The notes beneath the pieces were generated by a model. It saw only the letters and a list, made by a program, of their open reading frames with translations. It searched no databases and was not told the DNA's origin. Positions 41,495 to 47,427 of a stretch of 47,427 nucleotides of DNA are shown here, one piece after another. Numbering within the stretch: position 1 is the first letter of the stretch; every line of letters starts with the position of its first letter. The DNA is taken from positions 1-47,427 of the forward strand of contig NZ_WEKL01000021.1 of NCBI RefSeq assembly GCF_019295435.1, written 5' to 3'. The stretch comes from Aquimarina litoralis (lineage in GTDB: Bacteria > Bacteroidota > Bacteroidia > Flavobacteriales > Flavobacteriaceae). Position numbers and translations under genes: made by a program.

Positions 41495-41629
41495 TGCACA
41501 TAACATGTTCCCTTATGAAAATTAACAGTTTTTATATGCTATAATTATGATACTTAAGAAAGATAATAAAAAAGTGCAAACCTAATGACTTGCACTAATT
41601 AAACTATTTTTAATATGCGTTATTGGCAA
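41495..41629 (-). repeat. Intergenic element with inverted ends (attC-like family, copy C)
   Basis: The ends are TTGCACATAACATG (plus, 41495-41508) and, inverted, TTGCCAATAACGCAT (minus, ending at 41629): the shared parts TTGC and ATAAC are in register. Like the element at 30313 it holds a terminator-type hairpin in the middle. It begins 4 bases after the stop of the S41 gene, at the place an attC site takes in a gene cassette. ATAAC differs from the classical attC consensus RYYYAAC. Confidence 0.45.
41567..41596 (-). terminator. Rho-independent type terminator after S41 peptidase 2
   Basis: AGTGCAA (41573-41579) pairs with TTGCACT (41590-41596); minus-strand reading ends in TTTTTT. It lies 37 bases after the stop at 41633 and repeats the stem seen at 30392-30417. 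Confidence 0.7.
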
Positions 41630-41632
41630 CTT

Positions 41633-42715
41633 TTAATTTTTAGAATTAATATACTTAATTGCCTCAATAATATTTTGATCTTTTAGAAGGTTTTCAAAAT
41701 TGTTTTCTTCTTCTTTTATATAAATATCTGGATTTAAGTTTTCAGAATAATTCCCATACATATCTGCTAAATATCCAGTTGTTAAAGGAGCCTTGACTTT
41801 AAAGGGTAATTTAAATAAACTATTGGCTGTAGTGTATCCATAGGTTGGTTCTCCTATTTTGATGACATTTTCTCTGCCTACAAATGCTAAAACAACAGTC
41901 TCTCCAGCACTGGCAGTCCAATTCCCTATGATTAGAGCTACTGGAATTTTAATATCAGTTTTTTTGTTAATTGTCTTTATTTCGGTTTCCACTTTTACTC
42001 CAGAGTAAAACTTTCCATTTTCTAGTTTATTTACCTTTTCAATCTCTTTATTAACATTTAATTCATTATATACTACTTTGTCTCCCAGTAAATGATGTAG
42101 TGCATTAATCATGGGGTAAGAATTTCCACCGACGTTAAATCTTAAATCTATAATCCAGCCTTTTAAATTGTTGTTTTTGTCCAGCATTACAATTTTGTCA
42201 TACATCTCTTGTGTTTTCATATTAAGTTCTTCCTGAGTTATATCTAATAATAGCATTCCTGGTATTACAATATAGCCATATACATCTTCTAATAGAGAAA
42301 CAGAGAATTCAACTCCTTCTGAGTGTTTTTTGCTGAATTCATAACTATAATCTTTATATAAAAGTTGTTTTTTGGGAGTTGCAGGATAGTACCCGTTTTC
42401 AGAAAAAAGCATGCAATGGTCACATCCAATAGAATCAAAGACAGCTTTACTTTCTTTAAGAGAATTTTCAAATGTAGTATGTGTTAATGCATTTTTTTCG
42501 AAACGCTTTTTTATCTTATTCCAGGACACACTGTCTTTAAAGAGATAATGTTTTTCCAAATTAGAAAATAGGCTATCAGAAAAAATATGTATACTGTCTT
42601 GAACGGTTAGTTTTTGTGCAATTTCCCGATTTGGAGAATTGATAGGTTGTTTGCATTGCGCAAATGATAAGAGTATAGCAATAACTGCTAAAGAGGAATA
42701 AATTATTTTTTTCAT
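41633..42715 (-). CDS. Exported S41 family peptidase (lipoprotein), copy 2
   Basis: 360 residues from the ATG at 42715. A GTG at 42808 would add 31 residues without any signal, and a -7 box at 42736-42743 lies inside that extension. From 42715 a lipoprotein signal (SSLAVIAILLSFAQC) ends at Cys21. S41 marks: GWIIDLRFNVGGNSYPMI and NWTASAGETVVLAFVGR with Ser in TASAGE as nucleophile, then IGEPTYGYTTAN. It follows a membrane AraC regulator, the same order as 6002-8596. A terminator hairpin lies 37 bases after the stop. Confidence 0.88.
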   Translation of the reverse strand: MKKIIYSSLAVIAILLSFAQCKQPINSPNREIAQKLTVQDSIHIFSDSLFSNLEKHYLFKDSVSWNKIKKRFEKNALTHTTFENSLKESKAVFDSIGCDHCMLFSENGYYPATPKKQLLYKDYSYEFSKKHSEGVEFSVSLLEDVYGYIVIPGMLLLDITQEELNMKTQEMYDKIVMLDKNNNLKGWIIDLRFNVGGNSYPMINALHHLLGDKVVYNELNVNKEIEKVNKLENGKFYSGVKVETEIKTINKKTDIKIPVALIIGNWTASAGETVVLAFVGRENVIKIGEPTYGYTTANSLFKLPFKVKAPLTTGYLADMYGNYSENLNPDIYIKEEENNFENLLKDQNIIEAIKYINSKN

Positions 42716-42735
42716 AGAGTAAAGTTTTAATGGCT

Positions 42736-42743
42736 CAAAAGTA
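42736..42743 (-). promoter_or_regulatory. -7 promoter element for S41 peptidase 2
   Basis: Minus strand TACTTTTG fits TAnnTTTG, 20 bases before the ATG at 42715 and downstream of the AraC stop. No TTG -33 element is seen at the usual distance. It is placed as in the first pair (7425-7432) and supports the 42715 start. Confidence 0.5.
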
Positions 42744-42812
42744 ATTTGCCCAAGCAGAATTATCCCATGAAAAAAACGCCTAGAAGTCCAAAAAGAAGAA
42801 TCTTGCACTTTT

Positions 42813-43922
42813 TTATAAGCTTTTTTTATATTGAGACGGTGTTATACCTGTATGTTTTTTGAAAATTGAGTTGAATGACGATTTTGAGTTGAATCCAGCC
42901 TCATATGAAATTGCCTCAAGGGTGTAATGATCAAAATTTGAATCGTTAATAAGTATTTTTACCTTGTTTACACGATATCTATTGATGAATTCTGATACGT
43001 TACATTTATAATGTGTGTTTATATAATCAGAGAGTTCCTTATGTGATATTTTCGTGGCCAATGCTAATTTAGGAAGTGAAAAATCTTTATTGGTAAACAA
43101 TTCTTCAATTTCCATTACTTGATTTAACTTTTCTTCAATGAATTTCTTTTTCTTTCGATCATAGCTTTGAGTGGTAGAACCAATTTTAGGAAGTATAATA
43201 TTATATTTTGTAAATCCTATATAGCCTATCCAGTATATGAAAATTGTATTTATGAAAAATGTTAGATAGAATAGATTAAGGGCAAGAATACTTGTTTGAT
43301 CAAGTAGAAAAGTAAAAATCGTTAAGAGCAAGCTTAGTAGATTATAGACGATGAAAACCTTTGAAAAAAGGAATAACCAATCAAATTTCCTCTTATCTTT
43401 AGTACTAAGGTTATTATTTTCTCTTTTTTTATTTAAAAAACGAACAGATAAAACTCCAAGAATAATGTTGAATATAAATCGGATATATTCTATCATTAAG
43501 AAAAACCCTGAACTCTCGAGTTTAAGATAAATTCTATTGCTGTCTTCTTGAATACTTATTAAGTAGAAACAAACCTCTAATACAGCATATATAAAAGCAG
43601 GAACAAACCAAAAAAACTCTTTCTGGTAAATCGAAGATTCAGATTTTTCATAACTCTTTATGTAAAAATAAAACCCAATACCAATTAAAAATTCATAGGG
43701 ATAAGGAATACTCATTGTTGATAATCCATAAATCTCATGTATCCCCATAAAATATAGGGCGTACCATAGATTTAGATATACCAATGAAAAGAGAAATAAT
43801 GAAAAAAACCTATATGTTAACGAGTTTCCGTTTTTTTTAAGAAGGAATAAAATTAGTAACATTCCTTGCAGTGCACCAAAAAGTATTATTGCATTTGCTA
43901 TCGAATGATCACTATAGGTCAA
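42813..43922 (-). CDS. Membrane-anchored AraC-family transcription regulator, copy 2
   Basis: 369 residues, TTG start (no ATG before residue 20), as in copy 1. Seven or so hydrophobic segments to about residue 240 (AIILFGALQGMLLILFLL, NLFYLTFFINTIFIYWIG). The AraC domain (about 270-368) has FSLPKLALATKISHKELSD, NVSEFINRYRVNKVKILIN and the second HTH GFNSKSSFNSIFKKHTGIT. Homologous in layout to 7469-8596. The S41 peptidase gene begins 97 bases after its stop, with its own -7 box between. Confidence 0.88.
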   Translation of the reverse strand: MTYSDHSIANAIILFGALQGMLLILFLLKKNGNSLTYRFFSLFLFSLVYLNLWYALYFMGIHEIYGLSTMSIPYPYEFLIGIGFYFYIKSYEKSESSIYQKEFFWFVPAFIYAVLEVCFYLISIQEDSNRIYLKLESSGFFLMIEYIRFIFNIILGVLSVRFLNKKRENNNLSTKDKRKFDWLFLFSKVFIVYNLLSLLLTIFTFLLDQTSILALNLFYLTFFINTIFIYWIGYIGFTKYNIILPKIGSTTQSYDRKKKKFIEEKLNQVMEIEELFTNKDFSLPKLALATKISHKELSDYINTHYKCNVSEFINRYRVNKVKILINDSNFDHYTLEAISYEAGFNSKSSFNSIFKKHTGITPSQYKKSL

Positions 43923-44036
43923 TTTTATTAATTTTTAAAATGAGATTAAAGTTCTATTAGGTAATTTATTCCATTTTTTCTTACTCTAATTACTGCTAAG
44001 GTGTTTGTGTGTGTTTAGTTGCGTTTGGCAACCAAT

Positions 44037-44108
44037 ATAGCAAAAGAGGGTGAATCCCGAATGGAATTCAAAGAATTTTTCGATTAGTACTTACCAAACT
44101 TTTGCTAT
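44037..44108. repeat. Perfect 10-bp inverted repeat with a 52-base loop
   Basis: ATAGCAAAAG (44037-44046) and CTTTTGCTAT (44099-44108) are exact reverse complements in the 286-base gap between the Nudix-DJ-1 and AraC genes. Its layout resembles the attC-like palindromes elsewhere in the window. No gene is seen in this gap. Confidence 0.4.
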
Positions 44109-44208
44109 TAATTAAACTCAAAGTTAGAAAATTGTTTTTATTCCTTTTTTTGATTTTCGGTTATAACTTGTAGATTTTATTAGTAAATAAATCGATAAGA
44201 ATTGGATC

Positions 44209-45483
44209 TTAGTTGTTTTTTGAATTTATCAGTTCTATAATTTTTAATGAAACTGGTTTTGAAGATTGATAATTCTGCCCAGTTACTAAACGTCCATCAA
44301 CTTCTAAAGTAAACTTCCCTCGTTCTGAAAATCTAAAATCTCCTCCTCGTTCTTCAATTGTTTTTTTTATTAAAAAAGGAAAAGTTTTAAAATATTCTTT
44401 TTCTTTATTTTCATAATCATCAGGATAACCACTAACTCTTTTTCCATCAACTAAATACTTACCATCATTTGTTTTTAGATGTACAATTCCTGCCGTACCA
44501 TGACAAACTGAAGAAATAATTCCGTTATATTTTTCATAAATATCCATTGTTATTTTTTGAATATTTTTGTTTTCTGGCACTCCAAACATAGCACTCCCTC
44601 CACCAATATATTGCACTGCTTTATATTTTGAAGCATCAATTTCTGAGGGTTTTTTAGTGCTTTTTAAAGCATTCATAAAAGCTGAATCATATAAGTATTT
44701 TTTACTCATTTCATCAGAAGTATTAATGTATGCTAAAGGAACTGCTCCGCCTTCAGGACTTACAAAGTCAACAGTAAAACCAGCATTTTTAAAAACATCA
44801 TAAGCATTTACAATTTCCGAAAAACTATTACCGGTTGTTAGTTTTGTATTTCCATAAAAATGAGCGTTTGAGACTATAAATAAAACGGAATTTTGAATAG
44901 GATTATCCAATCTAGCTGATATGCTATAAGCAGAAGGGGCACTTATAGGATAAAAATCTTCTGTTTGCTCAGAAATCATTTTTTCGTTTTTTCTTTTAAT
45001 TAAAAAAGATCCACCCCAAACTACTTGAGGATAATCCAAAATTTGCGCTATCATTTCGCCTTGAGATGGAATGGTATTTTTTAATTTTTCTACAGCCTCA
45101 TCTTTTGGAGCCCAGCGGAATTCTATATTTTTATTTGTTGGTAAATCATTGGTAGTAGATTTAGCCACATAAATCTGCCTTACAATCAAAGAATTATTGA
45201 AGCTAAATTTATACGTGAAAATACCTTTAAGATTTGGTTTTGTAATGGATACTCCATATCTATTTGAGATACTATCTATGACTTCATTTATAGTTTGTCT
45301 TTTCTCATAAAATGCACCTATTGTAATCCAACCAATGGTTGCTTTTTTTAATAAAATATCTCCATTATCATTAAGAACAATTATGTTAATAGTTGATGTA
45401 TTAGGTTTGTCAACATTTTGGGATTGACTTAAAATAGAATTGTATGTAAGGATAAGTGATACTAAGAAAATTACTTTTTTCAT
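44209..45483 (-). CDS. Exported fusion of a degenerate Nudix-like domain and a DJ-1/PfpI domain
   Basis: 424 residues with a signal peptide (FLVSLILTYNSILSQSQ). Residues 30-150 look like a Nudix fold (INIIVLNDNGDILLKKATI, IEFRWAPKDEAVEKL), but the Nudix box (56-78) reads GAFYEKRQTINEV and IDSISNRYGV, lacking the REUxEE glutamates. Residues about 195-420 are a DJ-1/PfpI (Hsp31-like) domain: FVSPEGGAVPL with Glu244, and GIISSVCHGTAGI with nucleophile Cys327 and His328. Glyoxalase, deglycase-like or protease activity is possible for this part. The fusion and its secretion are unusual. Confidence 0.8.
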   Translation of the reverse strand: MKKVIFLVSLILTYNSILSQSQNVDKPNTSTINIIVLNDNGDILLKKATIGWITIGAFYEKRQTINEVIDSISNRYGVSITKPNLKGIFTYKFSFNNSLIVRQIYVAKSTTNDLPTNKNIEFRWAPKDEAVEKLKNTIPSQGEMIAQILDYPQVVWGGSFLIKRKNEKMISEQTEDFYPISAPSAYSISARLDNPIQNSVLFIVSNAHFYGNTKLTTGNSFSEIVNAYDVFKNAGFTVDFVSPEGGAVPLAYINTSDEMSKKYLYDSAFMNALKSTKKPSEIDASKYKAVQYIGGGSAMFGVPENKNIQKITMDIYEKYNGIISSVCHGTAGIVHLKTNDGKYLVDGKRVSGYPDDYENKEKEYFKTFPFLIKKTIEERGGDFRFSERGKFTLEVDGRLVTGQNYQSSKPVSLKIIELINSKNN

Positions 45484-45549
45484 TTGTATAATTTTAAGTT
45501 TTACATAAACCTCGTAAAATTATATAATAATGAAATGGTCGATTATAAT

Positions 45550-45723
45550 TTAGGTATCCAGAATTATAATATTAGACTTTTTACAGATAAAGATTTCTAT
45601 TGATACTCTAAGGATATCTCTTCTGTTTTTCAATTCGTCAATTACTTTATCATTCTTTGTTTGTGTTATTACATAAAAAGAACTTAAAGGTATAATGTAT
45701 GTAATTTTTTTTTCAAATTGTGC
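45550..45723 (-). pseudogene. Possible relic open frame without ATG
   Basis: A frame with coherent coding from about 45723 reads QFEKKITYIIPLSSFYVIT, then QTKNDKVIDELKNRRDIL, RVSIEIFICKKSNIIILDT and a stop at 45550. It has no ATG and begins at the attC-like element, so it could be the tail of a lost cassette gene or use a rare start. No family recognised. Confidence 0.3.
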
Positions 45724-45789
45724 CTAACGTTTTTTGTGTGGTGCGTTTCCTTTTTGAAGAGAACAAATGAACTAAACAATCTGTTAGCA
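45721..45789 (-). repeat. attC-like palindrome 1 (3' side of the TPR gene)
   Basis: Plus-strand ends TGCCTAACG (45721-45729) and CTGTTAGCA (45781-45789) pair as TGC(C)TAAC/GTTAGCA with one extra base, 69 bases overall. GCCTAAC (plus) and GTTAGGC (minus) fit the attC R boxes RYYYAAC/GTTRRRY; the other end fits only in part. It starts 5 bases after the stop of the TPR gene, the normal attC place in a cassette. Confidence 0.5.
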
Positions 45790-45794
45790 TTAGT

Positions 45795-46685
45795 TTATTT
45801 TTTTAATTCTGTTATTTGCTGTTTTGCATATTTTTTAGCTCTGTCGTCTCCAAATTCAATTGTCTTTTTATAATATTCAATAGCCTTTTGTTTCTCTCCT
45901 TTTAGTTTATAAGCTTGTGCAATGTTTGATAATAATATATAATCTTTTGGATTCAATTTTTCTGCTTTATATAAGGGAACTAATGCTTTGTCGTACTCCT
46001 TGGTTAACAAATAAGTTATTGAAAGATTTGATAGGCTCTCTATATGATTTGGATAAAACTTGAGTACTTCGTTTGCAATTTCTTTCATATTATCGAGGAG
46101 CTTGTTATCCCCTGTATTATAAAGTTGTAGCTGGTAATCTTGTAGAGCTGAAAGGAAAAAGTTTTCTCCATCTTTTCTTGTCTCATTATTAGTCCAAGTC
46201 CAATTGTTCTTGTTTTTTGAAGAATACTGTATTGTTTTTATTATTTCAGAAGTGAATTTTTGCCAATCTTTAGTCTGTCCAAGAACATATATTTTACCAA
46301 ATCTCATATCAAGTCGATTAGGATAGTTTTTAATTCCTTCATCTATTTTGCTGATCCCTTTTTGTAATTCCGATTTATCATAATGAATCTCACTTCCTAA
46401 AAAACCAGCAGTTTTATTTAAACTATCTTTTATAACTAAACTTTGTCCATTCGGTTGATCTGTGGTTAGTGCAATGACCTCCTTTCTAGATTTTGAAAAA
46501 TGATAATTAAAATAACTTGTATACAACTCTGGATCATTTGGATTTATTTTTTTCCACTCTTCAAGAGTTCTTAATTGATTTAAGGTGTCCTTAGTTTGAC
46601 AATATTTTAAAAACTCTGATTGAAAGTTTTGGCAGAACCCAAATTGAGATAATAAAATTGCAATTAGAAGTGATATATTTTTCAT
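45795..46685 (-). CDS. Exported tetratricopeptide repeat protein
   Basis: 296 residues. Signal peptide (LLIAILLSQFGFCQ). A middle region (about 30-200) has NPNDPELYTSYFNYHFSKS and QDYQLQLYNTGDNKLLDNM. The C-terminal TPR block (about 205-290) reads ESLSNLSITYLLTKEYDKA, LLSNIAQAYKLKGEKQKAI and YYKKTIEFGDDRAKKYAK. Likely protein-binding in the periplasm. The gene is flanked on both sides by attC-like palindromes in the same orientation, giving a cassette-like unit of about 980 bp with no other gene. Confidence 0.8.
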   Translation of the reverse strand: MKNISLLIAILLSQFGFCQNFQSEFLKYCQTKDTLNQLRTLEEWKKINPNDPELYTSYFNYHFSKSRKEVIALTTDQPNGQSLVIKDSLNKTAGFLGSEIHYDKSELQKGISKIDEGIKNYPNRLDMRFGKIYVLGQTKDWQKFTSEIIKTIQYSSKNKNNWTWTNNETRKDGENFFLSALQDYQLQLYNTGDNKLLDNMKEIANEVLKFYPNHIESLSNLSITYLLTKEYDKALVPLYKAEKLNPKDYILLSNIAQAYKLKGEKQKAIEYYKKTIEFGDDRAKKYAKQQITELKK

Positions 46686-46701
46686 TTAATGTTTTTAATT
46701 T

Positions 46702-46770
46702 GTGCTAACGTCTCGACTAGGCCCTGTACTGGAGCTTTGCAGAAGTATGGATACATAGCGATTGTTAGAC
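46702..46770 (-). repeat. attC-like palindrome 2 (5' side of the TPR gene)
   Basis: Ends are GTGCTAACG (46702-46710) and TTGTTAGAC (46762-46770), inverted with one mismatch, 69 bases overall. Minus-strand GTCTAAC is an exact RYYYAAC match and is followed by AATCG, as in the classical aadA attC start GTCTAACAATTCG. The opposite box GTTAGCA fits 5 of 7. Internal short stems (TACT/AGTA, CTG/CAG) are seen. It lies 34 bases after the GNAT stop and 17 before the TPR start. Confidence 0.55.
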
Positions 46771-46803
46771 ATGGTTGTTTTTTTGTTTTATTGAGTCAAT
46801 TTT

Positions 46804-47427
46804 TCAGGCGTGAGATAAAAGCGGAAACATATATTTCTTGTTTTTGAAATAATGTGCCTTGTCTTTGATTACGAATAAAGTATCTCCTGTTTTAAACAAA
46901 CTTCTTTGGTAATCATTCTCATCTAATGGAGTAAATCCCAATATTACTCTTTTTATAGTTTTGTTGGTTATTAATTGAATTACTTCGTTCAGTTCAATTC
47001 GTTTTTCAGAAAATACATCATTTAGGTATAGCGTGTTATCCTCAATGTCCATAATAATTGCAGCTTTGAGCTTTTCTAGGTAATAAATACTATTTTTCTT
47101 AAATGAGGAGCAATAAAACATAATTAAAGATGTATTGTTTTGCATTGATAATTTGGATATTGGACTTGAATCATTTATTGTACTTAGAAATAATTCCTTA
47201 TCATATTTATCATCTATATTAAGTTTTTTTAATGATGATTTTAAAGTGTTAGCAGTGTTTAGCTGTTTTGAATATTGGTATTCATTTATAATCTCGAAAT
47301 CAAACTTCGGGTAGAAATCAAGAACACTGTCGTTTGCAAAGAGATATATAAAATCAGATTTTTCCTTCCATTCGTTTATTACTTGTTTCATAATGAACTT
47401 GCTAAGACCTCTATGGCGGTATTCTTT
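46804..47427 (-). CDS. GNAT N-acetyltransferase (partial, 5' end outside window)
   Basis: The frame is open to the right edge: before the internal ATG at 47391 it reads KEYRHRGLSKFI, the R-x-R-G-L-S acetyl-CoA loop of GNAT enzymes (more than 208 codons in all). It continues WKEKSDFIYLFANDSVLDF and FYPKFDFEIINEYQYSKQL, the YxxFGFE-like GNAT segment. A further 110 residues follow (SKLSMQNNTSLIMFYCSSF ... FKTGDTLFVIKDKAHY), longer than a minimal GNAT. So 47391 is an internal Met, not the start. Substrate unknown. An attC-like palindrome lies 34 bases downstream. Confidence 0.85.
   Translation of the reverse strand, partial: KEYRHRGLSKFIMKQVINEWKEKSDFIYLFANDSVLDFYPKFDFEIINEYQYSKQLNTANTLKSSLKKLNIDDKYDKELFLSTINDSSPISKLSMQNNTSLIMFYCSSFKKNSIYYLEKLKAAIIMDIEDNTLYLNDVFSEKRIELNEVIQLITNKTIKRVILGFTPLDENDYQRSLFKTGDTLFVIKDKAHYFKNKKYMFPLLSHA

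Noticed and set aside
42289-42471. Second minus-strand frame inside S41 peptidase 2
   Set aside because: It is an internal out-of-frame shadow of a clear S41 gene.
1-47427. A functional integron with integrase and cassette array
   Set aside because: No tyrosine recombinase with the IntI patch is seen, most genes have their own promoters, and only two elements come close to the attC consensus. Only cassette-like traces are claimed.
1-47427. CRISPR arrays, tRNA or rRNA genes, transposases, phage structural genes
   Set aside because: No regularly spaced direct repeats, no tRNA-like TTCGANTC context with cloverleaf, and none of the translated genes matches transposase or phage families.

Overview
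The window looks like an accessory stretch of a Flavobacteriia (Bacteroidota) chromosome. The DNA is strongly AT-rich. Several promoters carry the Bacteroidota -7 element TAnnTTTG. Many products begin with a signal peptide or a lipoprotein signal of the form ...SC-, and the families (membrane-anchored AraC regulators, LytTR/LytS pairs, SigZ, TPR-tailed hydrolases, RDD, DoxX-like) are typical of marine flavobacteria. I cannot name the genus. There is no rRNA, tRNA, ribosomal protein, phage, transposase or CRISPR array.

I support 57 protein genes. 56 lie on the minus strand and one (22761-23672) on the plus strand. Both end genes are GNAT acetyltransferases cut by the window edges. Right-to-left transcription is mostly one- or two-gene units. 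1-5962: DUF6624-like lipoprotein with GNAT, GrpB, a YdeI-type gene with a small secreted protein, an SDR reductase under a TetR repressor with two matching operators, a VOC protein. 6002-8596: S41 peptidase preceded by a membrane AraC regulator. 8788-13709: SUKH-HEAT protein, CHMI-type tautomerase, DUF695, RDD, DoxX-like. 13869-16507: LytTR response regulator, LytS-like kinase and an exported protein, with a 21-bp-period direct repeat upstream. 17238-25947: HEAT protein, PhzF, SigZ, HD hydrolase, two HAD phosphatases, lipoprotein esterase. 26022-32652: DUF1963, GH30, a pseudo-esterase with TPR, ECF sigma plus a coiled partner, an MCE lipoprotein, an alpha/beta hydrolase. 33031-40289: SRPBCC lipoprotein, class III cyclase, GNAT, ankyrin protein, AraC, DinB, Ntn amidohydrolase-TPR. 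40951-47427: MepB, a second S41/AraC pair, a Nudix-DJ-1 fusion, a TPR protein and a GNAT.

Four signals are not explained by single genes. (1) A membrane AraC regulator followed by an exported S41 peptidase occurs twice, each time with its own -7 box in the junction. (2) Four unrelated genes share an ECF-type promoter motif at fixed spacing (GGTAACATT, then GAYAC 15 nt after GTAAC), and two ECF sigma genes lie in the window. (3) Intergenic elements with inverted ends resemble integron attC sites. Two of them flank the single TPR gene like a cassette, and another group shares a recognisable end sequence. (4) Decayed gene fragments sit in the larger gaps. Together these suggest a plastic region that collects and loses single genes, though no integrase is visible and the cassette idea remains inference.
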